Part shown: positions 8,036-16,866 of the stretch, one piece after another
How positions within the stretch are numbered: the first letter of the stretch is position 1
Layout of the letters: each line of letters opens with the position of its first letter
Origin: UBA4781 sp963674975
Lineage (GTDB): Bacteria; Chloroflexota; Anaerolineae; Anaerolineales; Anaerolineaceae
Direction: 5' to 3'
Length of the DNA: 64,000 bases
NCBI GenBank assembly: GCA_963674975.1
Contig: OY771913.1
Span: 186,001-250,000 of the forward strand
The notes under the pieces: generated by a model
The model's database searches: none
Told to the model about the DNA's origin: nothing
The model's input: only the letters and a program-made list of their open reading frames with translations
Translations under genes and position numbers: made by a program

Positions 8036-9004
8036 ATGAAAGCAGATGCGCTTTGGATTGTAGAACCAAATAAAATGGAAATTCGTCCTTTTGAAGTACA
8101 GGATCCAAAATTTGATGAAGTTCAGTTTAAAACAAAGGCAGGCGGAGTTTGCTGCTGGGATGCATATTTATACCAGGGTATCAGTGCTCCGGGACCAATG
8201 CCTTATGTGATCGGACATGAATCCGTTGGCATCATAGAAAAAGTTGGAGAAGGCGTCAAAAATTTGAAACCGGGTGATAAAGTTTTCTGTGCATCCGGAT
8301 CCAATGAAATGATGTGTAAATATGTAACTGTAAAAGCTGATTGCGTTGTAAAAATTGCTGATGATACCTCTGATTGGGTAGCAGCTGTAACAGAACCAAC
8401 TTGCTGTGTAGTGAATTTGCTCTATAAAACATTTATTGAACCCGGAGATCATGTGGTTCTGATCGGTGCAGGATATATGGGAACACTGACACTGCAGGGT
8501 TTAACGAGAGGATCTCAAGCCGGTAGAATCACTGTATTTGAAATTCGCGAAGATCGTAGAGAGATGGCAAAAGCGTATCATCCTACTGAAGTCCTTGATC
8601 CGGAAAGTGAAGAGGGGAAAAAGGTAATCAATGAGATCATTGCTAAAGGTGGAGTGGACGTAGTCATTGAATTCAGCGCGGCAAAATCAGGATTTGAACT
8701 TGCCAATAAGCTCTTTAAACAGGGAGGGAAGCTTGTTATTGGCAGCTGGCATCGCAGCCCGATGGAATTTGATGGAACTCGCTGGCATTTGGGAGGTGTT
8801 ATTGTTTACAACCTGTCTCCAATGAGTAATATTCATTACACTGAAATCTTACCGCGTACTTATGAATTAATTAAACGTGGTATTTATGAACCGGGAAAAC
8901 TGGTTACGCATGTAGCAAATTATAAAGATTGCAATGACGTATTCATCAGAGCATTTGATAAAAAAGATGGATATATGAAAGGTGTGATCCTGTTCGAAGA
9001 TTAA
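8036..9004 (+). CDS. Zinc-dependent alcohol/polyol dehydrogenase family protein
   Basis: A 322-residue medium-chain dehydrogenase. A GroES-like domain carries a catalytic-zinc cysteine in GVCCWDAYLY (about 37-46) and a histidine in GHESVGIIEKVGEGV (about 62). A Rossmann domain follows, with VLIGAGYMGTL near residue 145. The four-cysteine structural zinc loop of classical members is not evident, which is common in short members of this family. It likely oxidises a sugar, polyol or derivative with NAD(P). It is headed by its own promoter with the LacI-type operator, which points to a role in the same catabolic pathway. The substrate is unknown. Confidence 0.8.
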   Translation: MKADALWIVEPNKMEIRPFEVQDPKFDEVQFKTKAGGVCCWDAYLYQGISAPGPMPYVIGHESVGIIEKVGEGVKNLKPGDKVFCASGSNEMMCKYVTVKADCVVKIADDTSDWVAAVTEPTCCVVNLLYKTFIEPGDHVVLIGAGYMGTLTLQGLTRGSQAGRITVFEIREDRREMAKAYHPTEVLDPESEEGKKVINEIIAKGGVDVVIEFSAAKSGFELANKLFKQGGKLVIGSWHRSPMEFDGTRWHLGGVIVYNLSPMSNIHYTEILPRTYELIKRGIYEPGKLVTHVANYKDCNDVFIRAFDKKDGYMKGVILFED

Positions 9005-9009
9005 AAAAT

Positions 9010-9048
9010 ATGAGCTTCTATTGAAATTTGAAATCGATAGAAGCTCAT
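9010..9048 (+). terminator. Stem-loop after the dehydrogenase gene
   Basis: ATGAGCTTCTAT (9010-9021) and ATAGAAGCTCAT (9037-9048) form a perfect 12-bp stem with a 15-base loop. Only a weak T-rich tract follows, so this is a leaky terminator or an mRNA 3'-stabilising hairpin. Confidence 0.55.
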
Positions 9049-9113
9049 TGTGTTTATAAATAAGATCTAGAAATTTTGGAATTTATTACTAATAAATTAA
9101 AAGTGGACTGAAT

Positions 9114-9509
9114 ATGAAAAAAGAAAAACTCCTTAATCCAGAAATTGTCGCAGCAGTTGCAGCGTTGGGACATACAGAATATATTGCGATCGCAGATTGT
9201 GGGCTGCCAATTCCCAGAGAAGTAAAGGTCATCGATGTATCGGTAACTGCCACGATCCCTACTTTCTTACAGGTACTTAAAGCGGTTGAAGAAGAATTGG
9301 TTGTTGAATCATTCATCTATGCGAGTGAAATCGAAAAATCCAATCCCGAAACATTGAAGAAAATAAAAGAAATTCTTGACGGTAAAGACGGAAAGAAAGT
9401 ACCCCATGAAGATTTTAAAAAGCTCATTGCGGATGCGAAACATGTTATCAGAACAGGAGAAACATCGTCATACGCGAATGTGATTCTTGTTGGTGGTGTC
9501 AATTTTTAA
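9114..9509 (+). CDS. rbsD: D-ribose pyranase RbsD-like / RbsD-FucU family mutarotase
   Basis: A 131-residue protein. It starts MKKEKLLNPEIVAAVAALGH with His20 at the position of the RbsD catalytic histidine. The family signature IAIADCGLPIP follows, and the C-terminus has RTGETSSYANVILVGGV. RbsD interconverts the pyranose and furanose forms of ribose, supplying the furanose form that ribokinase uses. Together with rbsK 1.3 kb upstream and the RbsBAC-type transporter downstream, this supports a ribose-like intermediate in the pathway. Confidence 0.85.
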   Translation: MKKEKLLNPEIVAAVAALGHTEYIAIADCGLPIPREVKVIDVSVTATIPTFLQVLKAVEEELVVESFIYASEIEKSNPETLKKIKEILDGKDGKKVPHEDFKKLIADAKHVIRTGETSSYANVILVGGVNF

Positions 9510-9530
9510 GCAGAAAAGGATTTTACTGTT

Positions 9531-10388
9531 GTGAGTAAACCATTCCCCCGAACAATAGTTGGCAATGTTTCATTACCGCGGTTGATCATAGGATGCAACT
9601 GGATATCAGGATTCAGTCACCTGAGTGCCGCCGGCGATACTATGATCCGAAAAACACACAATGCTCCAGGATCAGTTAGCTCAATTTTTGAGACTTTTCT
9701 TGAGCAGGATATTAATGCCGTTTTGGGTTTATTTGGCATTGACCAGAATTTACTCCCTGCGGTGGAGCTTGCACAGGAACGGACTGGTAAGAAAATGATC
9801 ATCATCGATGAACCTATTATCAATGTTGATGATTCAGCAGCCGCACGTCTTGAGGCAAAGAAAAAGATCGATGAATGTGCAAAACGAGGCGCGGCTTTCT
9901 GCATGCCTCTTCATTCATGTATTGAACAGCTTATAAACAAGAATACTCAAACAATGGACCGCTTACCTGATTATCTCTATATGATCCGGGAAGCAGGAAT
10001 GATCCCCGGTCTCTCTGCGCATATGCCCGAAGTTGTTCAATATGCTGACCTCAATGAATACGATGTACAGACATATATTCAAATTTATAACTGCATGGGT
10101 TTCTTGATGCAGGTAGAAATAGAAAGCGTTGCTAAAGTTATACAGAATGCAAAAAAGCCGGTTATGACGATCAAACCGCTGGCAGCAGGAAGGACATCTC
10201 CTTTTGTAGGTTTGAATTTTGTGTTCAATACGATTCGTGAGAAGGATATGGTAGCAATCGGATGCTTTGATTCAAATGAAGCAGCAGAAGATATTGAGTT
10301 TGCAAGGGCTGCAATGGAACGAAGAGCGCCGGATATAACAAATAGAAATAGTCCCCTTGAGACCTCGGTTATAAAAGGAAAAATATAG
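9531..10388 (+). CDS. Unrecognised TIM-barrel-like protein of the catabolic operon
   Basis: A 285-residue cytoplasmic protein with a GTG start and an AAAGGA ribosome-binding site about 10 bases upstream. I do not recognise a named family. The opening TIVGNVSLPRLIIGCNWISG, a midsection DYLYMIREAGMIPGLSAHMPE and the late motif PVMTIKPLAAGR suggest an eight-stranded barrel related in layout to aldo/keto reductases. No clear Asp-Tyr-Lys-His reductase tetrad is seen. It sits between rbsD and the sugar-binding protein, so a sugar isomerase, epimerase or lyase role is plausible but unproven. Confidence 0.6.
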   Translation: MSKPFPRTIVGNVSLPRLIIGCNWISGFSHLSAAGDTMIRKTHNAPGSVSSIFETFLEQDINAVLGLFGIDQNLLPAVELAQERTGKKMIIIDEPIINVDDSAAARLEAKKKIDECAKRGAAFCMPLHSCIEQLINKNTQTMDRLPDYLYMIREAGMIPGLSAHMPEVVQYADLNEYDVQTYIQIYNCMGFLMQVEIESVAKVIQNAKKPVMTIKPLAAGRTSPFVGLNFVFNTIREKDMVAIGCFDSNEAAEDIEFARAAMERRAPDITNRNSPLETSVIKGKI

Positions 10389-10493
10389 GAGCAAGATTGT
10401 ATGTTTTTTTACTTGAGAAAGGAGGATGAGCAATAAGTATTATTTTTTAGAAGTTTATGAATTCTCTTTACCAATAAAAAATTTAGGAGAAGA

Positions 10494-11474
10494 TTGATGA
10501 ATAAAAAATTGTTTGTAGTACTCTCTTTTATCATTGTTGCAACTTTACTGTTATCGGCATGTGCACCAAAAGCAGATGTAGCAACAACTGATGAAGCAGC
10601 TTCTGTGGAAGAAGTTTCAAGTGAACCATTGAAGATCGGTTTTTCCTTACCAACTCTACAATTCCCCTTCTACGTCAGAATGCATGATGCATTGATCGCC
10701 GAAGCCGAGAAGCGTGGTTGGGAAGTGGTCTTTGTTGATGGGAACCTTGATTCATTGACCCAGGTAAACTCAACCCTTGATCTTTTAGCACAGGATGTTG
10801 ATGCTCTGGTAATGGCAACCTGGTGGATCGATGCGATGGCTGATGTATTTGATATCGCTGAGAAGAGTGACATTCCTGTATTTCTGATGGATCACTCAGC
10901 AGCATCCATTCCGGAAGGCTTTACTTACGTTTCAGCTGCCGGTACTGACAACTATGATGCAGGTTATGTTGGTGGTGTATGGATGGCAGAGCGCTTGAAA
11001 GCAGATGGTAAAGATAGTGTCAACCTTGTTCTCGTTACCATGACGAGTGAAACTGCCGTAAAACGCTGTGATGGTTTTGTTGCTGGTATGGCTGAAAATG
11101 GCATTACTGTAAATGTTCTTAATGAATACATCGGCGATACTCGCGCGAATGGTATGCGCTCCATGGAAGATGCCCTCGTGACCTATCCCGAAGGTGAGGT
11201 TGATCTTGTATTCGGTTACAGTGCCCAGTCAAGCCTTGGCGCTTATGATGCCATTGTTGCAGCCAATCGCTCGGAAATCCAGGTAGTTGGTTTCGATGGT
11301 GAAGATGATGAGATCGCTCTGATCGATGCCGGAACTCAATACATTGGTACGATTGTCCAGTATCCTGATCAGATGGCAATCCTGACAGCAGAATTGATTG
11401 AAAGAGTTGTGGTCAATGGTGAAACTGTTGAACAAGCTCAACCAGTTGCTGCGGGTGTTTACGACGGTAAATAA
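10494..11474 (+). CDS. Sugar ABC transporter substrate-binding lipoprotein (RbsB-like)
   Basis: A 326-residue exported protein. The hydrophobic signal ends in lipobox LLSAC with lipidated Cys23, followed by a short acidic linker. The mature part has the two-lobed type-I periplasmic-binding fold typical of ribose/galactose-binding proteins: GFSLPTLQFPFYVRMHDAL, ALVMATWWIDAM, VVGFDGEDDEIALIDAG. It captures the substrate outside the cell and delivers it to the permease and ATPase encoded downstream. The aromatic-rich pocket region differs from classical RbsB, so the ligand may not be free ribose. Confidence 0.87.
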   Translation: MMNKKLFVVLSFIIVATLLLSACAPKADVATTDEAASVEEVSSEPLKIGFSLPTLQFPFYVRMHDALIAEAEKRGWEVVFVDGNLDSLTQVNSTLDLLAQDVDALVMATWWIDAMADVFDIAEKSDIPVFLMDHSAASIPEGFTYVSAAGTDNYDAGYVGGVWMAERLKADGKDSVNLVLVTMTSETAVKRCDGFVAGMAENGITVNVLNEYIGDTRANGMRSMEDALVTYPEGEVDLVFGYSAQSSLGAYDAIVAANRSEIQVVGFDGEDDEIALIDAGTQYIGTIVQYPDQMAILTAELIERVVVNGETVEQAQPVAAGVYDGK

Positions 11475-11484
11475 TCCATCTCAT

Positions 11485-11556
11485 GGTCTGAAATAATCAG
11501 ACCCCTTATTATTATTGCCTGGCAGAGGAATTTATCGTTTTCTAACTCTGTCAGGC
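11485..11556 (+). terminator. Two tandem intercistronic hairpins between binding protein and ATPase genes
   Basis: GGTCTG (11485-11490) pairs with CAGACC (11498-11503). Then GCCTGGCAGAG (11517-11527) pairs with CTCTGTCAGGC (11546-11556), with one G-U pair. Such hairpins often cause partial termination or protect the 3' end of a highly expressed binding-protein mRNA. That role is inferred here. Confidence 0.55.
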
Positions 11557-11582
11557 AAAACATCATTTATGTTGTACGGAGG

Positions 11583-13082
11583 ATGAAGATGCAAGGTGAT
11601 GGAAACATACTGGTACTGAAACAAGTATGTAAGGAATTTCCAGGGGTAAAAGCATTGAATAATGTTGATTTTTCTTTACGAAAGGGAGAAGTACATGCTC
11701 TTGTCGGAGAGAATGGGGCTGGAAAATCAACACTAATGAAGATCCTTTCCGGTGCATACGCTAAAGATAACGGAACCATTGAATTTGATGGAAAAGAAGT
11801 TGAAATACCATCTCCAAAAGCATCAGAAAAGTTAGGTATTGCAATTATTTATCAAGAATTAAACTTGATCAATCGTATTAGCGTGGCAGAGAACGTTTTC
11901 CTGGGTCGTGCACCGAAAAAGAATGGTGTGATCCATTGGAAAAAAATGTACAAAGATGCAAAAGAGTTATTCAATAGTTTTGATATTAACATTGACGTTT
12001 CAAAATTTGCACGCGATTTCAGTATCGCTCAGCAGCAGATCATCGAGATCATCAAAGCAGTTAGCATCAATGCAAAAGTTGTGATCATGGATGAGCCAAC
12101 CTCTTCATTGACAGAAAATGAAACTCAAATACTTTTCAAGATAATACGATCCTTGAAGGCAAAGGGGATCTCGATCATTTTTATTACCCATCGCCTGGAC
12201 GAGATATTCGAGATCTCTGATAGATTAACGGTTCTTCGTGATGGCTGCTACATCGGCACAAAGGATGTAAAAGATATCACCAAGAGTGAATTAATCAAGA
12301 TGATGATAGGGCGAGAACTAAAACAACAATTTCCACAGAGGAATGTCCAAATTGGAGATGAATGCTTTCGCGTAGAGCATATTTCTGATGACAATAAGGT
12401 AAAGGATGTTTCTTTCTGTGTCCATAAAGGTGAAGTTCTTGGTTTTGCCGGACTTGTTGGCGCAGGGCGGACGGAAACAATGCGCCTTATTTTTGGAGCT
12501 GATAAGAAAACAAAAGGAAAAGTGTTCATAAGTAATAAGGAAGTTCAAATCAAGCGTCCGAAACAATCTGTTGGAGAAAAAGTTGGTTTTGTAACCGAAA
12601 ACCGTAAAGAAGAAGGGCTATTCTTGAAACTTCCCGTAAAAAATAATATTGTTTCTGTTGCTATTGACAAGATAAAGACACTTAAGGTATTGGATTTTAA
12701 AAAGGAAAAAGCCTTTTGCGAGAAATATATTACTGACCTCAGAATTCATACTCCTTCTATTAATCAATCTGTCGTTTTCCTCAGTGGTGGGAATCAACAG
12801 AAAGTTGTACTGGCAAAATGGCTCTTCTCTGATTCAGAAGTGATGATCCTGGATGAACCTACAAGAGGAATCGACGTAGGAGCGAAAAGAGAGATTTTTG
12901 AGATCATCAATCAGCTTGCAGCTCAAGGGAAAGCGATCATTTTCATTTCATCGGAAATGGAAGAAATCCTTGGTGTAAGCGACAGAATTATCGTAATGCA
13001 TGAAGGAAAAATCTCAGGGGAAGTGATGAAAAAAGATTTTTCAGAACAAGTCATTACCGAATACGCGTTTGGAGGAGCATAA
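11583..13082 (+). CDS. Sugar ABC transporter ATP-binding protein (RbsA/MglA-like)
   Basis: A 499-residue protein with two tandem ABC ATPase domains. The first has Walker A GENGAGKSTLMKILSG, signature FSIAQQQIIEI and Walker B VVIMDEPTSSL. The second has the degenerate Walker A GLVGAGRTETMRL and signature LSGGNQQKVVLAKWL with VMILDEPTRGID. This is the standard CUT2 arrangement, in which one polypeptide powers ribose/galactose-type importers. A shift in the second P-loop is normal for the family. A ribosome site GGAGG precedes the start, and the permease gene follows three bases after the stop. Confidence 0.92.
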   Translation: MKMQGDGNILVLKQVCKEFPGVKALNNVDFSLRKGEVHALVGENGAGKSTLMKILSGAYAKDNGTIEFDGKEVEIPSPKASEKLGIAIIYQELNLINRISVAENVFLGRAPKKNGVIHWKKMYKDAKELFNSFDINIDVSKFARDFSIAQQQIIEIIKAVSINAKVVIMDEPTSSLTENETQILFKIIRSLKAKGISIIFITHRLDEIFEISDRLTVLRDGCYIGTKDVKDITKSELIKMMIGRELKQQFPQRNVQIGDECFRVEHISDDNKVKDVSFCVHKGEVLGFAGLVGAGRTETMRLIFGADKKTKGKVFISNKEVQIKRPKQSVGEKVGFVTENRKEEGLFLKLPVKNNIVSVAIDKIKTLKVLDFKKEKAFCEKYITDLRIHTPSINQSVVFLSGGNQQKVVLAKWLFSDSEVMILDEPTRGIDVGAKREIFEIINQLAAQGKAIIFISSEMEEILGVSDRIIVMHEGKISGEVMKKDFSEQVITEYAFGGA

Positions 13083-13085
13083 AGA

Positions 13086-14069
13086 ATGCAAACAAAAGAA
13101 AACATTATGAAAAAGAATTCTTTTTTTGAAGGAATCAATAAGTTTGTTAATGCAATGGGCGTCTGGTTGGTCGTTGTTCTGTTCTTTGTAATCCTTTCCC
13201 TGACAACAGATACATTTTTATCCTATGCCAATCTCATCAATGTTGTTAGGCAGATCTGTGTTAATGCATTGGTAGCACTGGGTACTGCCTATGTAATTCT
13301 GGGTGGAGAGATCGACCTCAGCACTGGAAATATGTGTGCATTTACTGGATGTGGTACCGCTTTATTGATGGTGGCAGGGGTGAATATGTGGATCGCTATT
13401 ATCATCATGCTGATTGTTGGTTCACTTATCGGTGCGTTGACAGGTTTAATAGTGACATTTTTACGTATACCCTCGTTTATCGCAAGTTTAGGCATGTCTT
13501 ACGTCATTCTGGGCGCGACATTATTATTAACCAATAGCGAACCTATTTCAGGTTTACCGCAGTCGTTTATGACCTTTGGAAGAGGATATATTGCGGATGT
13601 CGTCCCGGTCCCAGTGATCATTCTTTTCATATTCTTTGCCATTGGAGCTTTCTTTCTGAAATATACATCTTTTGGAAGAAGCGTTATCTCGGTTGGAGAA
13701 AACCCTGTGGCGGCGAGATTATCAGGTATCGATGTTCTATTAACAAAGATCCTTATTTTCGCAATTGGAGGATTTACCGCTTCGGCAGCCGGCATCGTTC
13801 TAGCTTCACGGTTGTCTTCAGGTCAACCAATGGCGGCTGGCGATGTAGGATTAACTGCGATCGCCGCAGTATTTGTAGGTGGCACTGAAAAGGGAAGTGC
13901 AATGAATGTTCTGGCAGGAGCTTTTGTGCTCGGTCTGGTGAATAATGGCTTGAACTTGCTTGAAGTCAATGCTTACTGGCAGAAGGTAGCATTAGGTCTC
14001 ATTATTATCCTTGCTGTATTACTGGATCAGATTCGTGCAAGTAGAGCTGTTTCTGTAAAGAAAAAATAA
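13086..14069 (+). CDS. Sugar ABC transporter permease (RbsC-like)
   Basis: A 327-residue integral membrane protein with about nine to ten hydrophobic helices. Landmarks of the CUT2 permease family are present: ALGTAYVILGGEIDLSTGN, IPSFIASLGMSYVI, GENPVAARLSGIDV and GGTEKGSAMNVLAGAF. It forms the channel of the importer with the binding protein and ATPase encoded just upstream. The start at 13086 follows the ATPase stop by three bases. An internal Met eight codons in (MKKNSFF) is an alternative start. The ThuA-like gene begins 16 bases after the stop, extending the operon. Confidence 0.9.
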   Translation: MQTKENIMKKNSFFEGINKFVNAMGVWLVVVLFFVILSLTTDTFLSYANLINVVRQICVNALVALGTAYVILGGEIDLSTGNMCAFTGCGTALLMVAGVNMWIAIIIMLIVGSLIGALTGLIVTFLRIPSFIASLGMSYVILGATLLLTNSEPISGLPQSFMTFGRGYIADVVPVPVIILFIFFAIGAFFLKYTSFGRSVISVGENPVAARLSGIDVLLTKILIFAIGGFTASAAGIVLASRLSSGQPMAAGDVGLTAIAAVFVGGTEKGSAMNVLAGAFVLGLVNNGLNLLEVNAYWQKVALGLIIILAVLLDQIRASRAVSVKKK

Positions 14070-14085
14070 AACATAGGAGCGAAAG

Positions 14086-14829
14086 ATGAAACAGAAAGCA
14101 TTAATATTCTATGGCGGTTGGTCAGGACACCAACCAGAATTAGTGAGTCAACGAATTAAAAAAATGTTGGAAAAAGAAGGCTTTGAAGTTAAATTAAGCG
14201 ATACGCTGGAATGTCTTGCTGATAAAGAAGCTTTAAAAGACCTTGACCTGATCATCCCTATGTGGACGCAGGGACAAATGGATGACCGATATGCTTTTCA
14301 TATTTCCGAAGCAGTGGAATCAGGTGTGGGGATCGGCGGAAATCATGGTGGAATGTGTGATTCATTTAGGTGGAACATTGAGTACCAATTCATTACCGGC
14401 AGCCAGTGGGTTTCACATCCCGGCGATAAATGGTATCACCATATTTCAGACTTATCCAAAGAAAATCTTGATTATGTGACAAAGTACTACCCGTCACCGG
14501 ATGGTGCTTTTGAGACTGATTATGTTGTGAACATTAAAAGAGGCGTTGCTTCACCGATCATTGAGGGAATTCAGGATTTCAGTGTTCACTCTGAACAATA
14601 TTACCTGCATCTTGACCCCTGCGTGAATGTTCTTGCCACCACGCAGGTGAAAACAGTTGGTCCGCACAGCGCAAATGGCGTTGTAACCATGCCTGTGGTT
14701 TATACCAAGCTGTGGGGTAAAGGGAGAGTATTTTACTGCTCAGTGGGACATATCGATAAGATCTATGAGATCCCGGAGGTTGCTGAAATCACCCGGCGTG
14801 GATTGCTTTGGGCAGCTAGAAAACGATAA
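14086..14829 (+). CDS. ThuA-like domain protein (trehalose-utilisation family)
   Basis: A 247-residue protein with the flavodoxin/glutamine-amidotransferase-like ThuA fold. Visible family motifs are KALIFYGGWSGHQPE at the start, a central GIGGNHGGMCDSFRWN and HSEQYYLHLDPCVNVLATT, then VVYTKLWGKGRVFYCSVGH. ThuA proteins accompany sugar ABC transporters and dehydrogenases in disaccharide or keto-sugar utilisation operons, but their exact reaction is not settled. Here it follows the RbsC-like permease by 16 bases and ends before an intrinsic terminator. It is therefore the last gene of the transporter transcript. Confidence 0.82.
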   Translation: MKQKALIFYGGWSGHQPELVSQRIKKMLEKEGFEVKLSDTLECLADKEALKDLDLIIPMWTQGQMDDRYAFHISEAVESGVGIGGNHGGMCDSFRWNIEYQFITGSQWVSHPGDKWYHHISDLSKENLDYVTKYYPSPDGAFETDYVVNIKRGVASPIIEGIQDFSVHSEQYYLHLDPCVNVLATTQVKTVGPHSANGVVTMPVVYTKLWGKGRVFYCSVGHIDKIYEIPEVAEITRRGLLWAARKR

Positions 14830-14854
14830 GAAAGAGAATAAATCGAGAGAGATA

Positions 14855-14890
14855 AAATTGCGGCAAAGTAATATTACGATGCCGCAATTT
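14855..14890 (+). terminator. Intrinsic terminator after the ThuA-like gene
   Basis: AAATTGCGGCA (14855-14865) and TGCCGCAATTT (14880-14890) form an 11-bp perfect stem followed by TTTT. It separates the transporter transcript from the MlrC-like gene. Confidence 0.8.
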
Positions 14891-14934
14891 TTATAGATTA
14901 ATCAAGAGTGTTGTATGAAATTGATAGAGGAATT

Positions 14935-16374
14935 ATGAAAGTGATCATTGGGGCTTTTGCCCACGAATCGAATGATTTTTGTCCTGGTAAAACTACAAGA
15001 GAGCAGTTTGAGTTCTATGAGGGAAATGATGTGATCGATCGACTTCCCGTTGAAGATATATTTCGAGAAGCAGGATTCGAAATTATTCCTTCTATCTATG
15101 CTGATGCGCAGTCATTTGGACCTGTAGAAGAAGAAACGTATCTATATTTTGAAAAGAAAATACTGGATGTGGTTAAAGCGAATCCTGATGTTGATGGGAT
15201 ATGGATGTTTTGTCATGGTGCCATGAATGTCGAAAATATTGGCAGTGGAGAATACCGGTTAGCCTGCGATATCTGTAAAATTGTCGGAGACAATTGCGTG
15301 ATTTCATTTGGGATGGACTTGCATGGGAATATAGAAGCGGATTTTGCCAGCAAGGTGAATATCTTCCGCTGTTATCATACCGCGCCGCATACCGACCAGG
15401 TGGATACCTATCGACGAACAGCCAGGGCACTGGTTCATTACCTGAAAAATGGATACACATCACACTGCCAGATGCGGAAAATCCCCATGATCTTCCCGGG
15501 TGAAATGGCTGCCACAACGGTTGAACCTTTTAAAGGGATCATACGGGAAATGAAAAAATGGGAGGATGAAGATCCAAAAATATTGTGTGCGAGTACTTTC
15601 ATTGGTTTTGCATGGACGGACGCTGAACGGACCTCCTCAACGGCAGTAATAGTTCCTGCAGCGCCGGAGTTTGAAGAATACTGTTCAAAAAAAGCGGATG
15701 AACTGGCGAAATTCGTTTTTTCAAAACGGGCAGAGTTTGATTTTGAGATGCTGAGCCTTCCTCCAAAAGAAACTGCAGAGACTTCTTTGTATAAGCTGGA
15801 GCCACCGGTTTGTATCACCGATATGGGAGATAATCCCACAGCAGGAACGACAGGGGGCAGCATTGTGCTGATCAATGAATTCTTGAAGATCGATGACAGG
15901 AAGAAGCATGTTCTTATCGCGGGCATACTTGATAAAAAAGCATTTGATATCTGCAAAAAACATAATAGGGGAGATCGTTTTGAATTATCCATCGGAATGG
16001 ATATCGATGCTGTGACAAGACCCGTAACCGTAGAAGTTGTTTATAAAGAGAAGTATGATGTTTTAGGCTATACAATCCCAACCAATCCTCCAATTAAGCG
16101 TTGTGAAGGTGTATTCATATCGATTGGAAATATCGATGTGATCATAACCGACAAAGCATACGCATTTACCCAGGAAATTAATTTCAAATCATGCAATATT
16201 AATATTTCAGATTATGATGTTTTTGTGACCAAGTTTGGCTATATTTTCCCTGAATTGAAGAAAATGGGAAAAAGCTTTATCATGTCGAACACTCCGGGTG
16301 AAAGCTATCAGATGATCAAAACCTTCGATTATAAGAAGATCAAAAGACCGATCTATCCCATTGATGAAATTTGA
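14935..16374 (+). CDS. M81 family metallopeptidase / MlrC (microcystinase C)-like protein
   Basis: About 479 residues from the ATG at 14935, which has GAGG six bases upstream. The open frame extends to 14908 without a better site. The start KVIIGAFAHESNDFCPG, the presumed zinc ligands in SFGMDLHGN and CYHTAPHTDQVDTY, and the later TDMGDNPTAGTTGG match the MlrC family (DUF1485 plus C-terminal domain). MlrC itself degrades linearised microcystin peptides. Homologues in sugar or amidohydrolase operons act on unknown substrates. It follows the terminator of the transporter operon and is followed within 15 bases by a DUF1893 gene. Confidence 0.82.
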   Translation: MKVIIGAFAHESNDFCPGKTTREQFEFYEGNDVIDRLPVEDIFREAGFEIIPSIYADAQSFGPVEEETYLYFEKKILDVVKANPDVDGIWMFCHGAMNVENIGSGEYRLACDICKIVGDNCVISFGMDLHGNIEADFASKVNIFRCYHTAPHTDQVDTYRRTARALVHYLKNGYTSHCQMRKIPMIFPGEMAATTVEPFKGIIREMKKWEDEDPKILCASTFIGFAWTDAERTSSTAVIVPAAPEFEEYCSKKADELAKFVFSKRAEFDFEMLSLPPKETAETSLYKLEPPVCITDMGDNPTAGTTGGSIVLINEFLKIDDRKKHVLIAGILDKKAFDICKKHNRGDRFELSIGMDIDAVTRPVTVEVVYKEKYDVLGYTIPTNPPIKRCEGVFISIGNIDVIITDKAYAFTQEINFKSCNINISDYDVFVTKFGYIFPELKKMGKSFIMSNTPGESYQMIKTFDYKKIKRPIYPIDEI

Positions 16375-16388
16375 GGAAATAGGAGCGC

Positions 16389-16775
16389 ATGGTTCATCAA
16401 TTAATGAATGAAGTAACTCTGCAGGTAAATTTAAATGGGAAAGTGATATTTCAGAGCAAGGGGAAATGGATCTATCCAATCTTTGAGTTGCAGGATTTCC
16501 TGAATAATAATTCCGTGGAGCTATCATTGCTAGAAGTACACGATAAAGTAGTTGGAAAGGCAGCCGCAATGCTTTTTCTCTATTTAGGGATAGGATGCAT
16601 CTACGGGGATATTATGAGTGAGTTGGCTGATACAGCCTTGTGCAATCATGGAATAAAACATTCATACGGTAAATTGGTCGAAAGAATTGATTGCAAGACG
16701 GAAGAGCTGCTTTTCGAGATCGATGATGTGAAAACTGCTTATGAAATTCTATGCAAACGAGCCAATCGCTGTTAA
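16389..16775 (+). CDS. DUF1893 family protein
   Basis: A 128-residue protein with an AGGAG ribosome site immediately upstream. It contains the DUF1893 core: SKGKWIYPIFELQDFL, then LLEVHDKVVGKAAAMLFLYLG, then ISE-like MSELADTAL and GIKHSYGKLVERI. The conserved DKVVGKAAA resembles a motif seen in cytidine-deaminase-fold proteins, but no catalytic role is established for this family. Tight spacing to the M81 gene (14 bases) and position before the MTHFS-like gene suggest a shared pathway. Confidence 0.75.
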   Translation: MVHQLMNEVTLQVNLNGKVIFQSKGKWIYPIFELQDFLNNNSVELSLLEVHDKVVGKAAAMLFLYLGIGCIYGDIMSELADTALCNHGIKHSYGKLVERIDCKTEELLFEIDDVKTAYEILCKRANRC

Positions 16776-16866
16776 ACTAGAAACGGTTTTGTAAGATTTT
16801 TCAAACATAAAAATACGATCTAGTAGAGTTTAACCAAATCAAGCGGATCATCAGCAGGAGTAATTA

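Noticed and set aside
15438..15992. A 184-codon minus-strand frame
   Set aside because: It is antisense to the MlrC-like gene and shows no family features.
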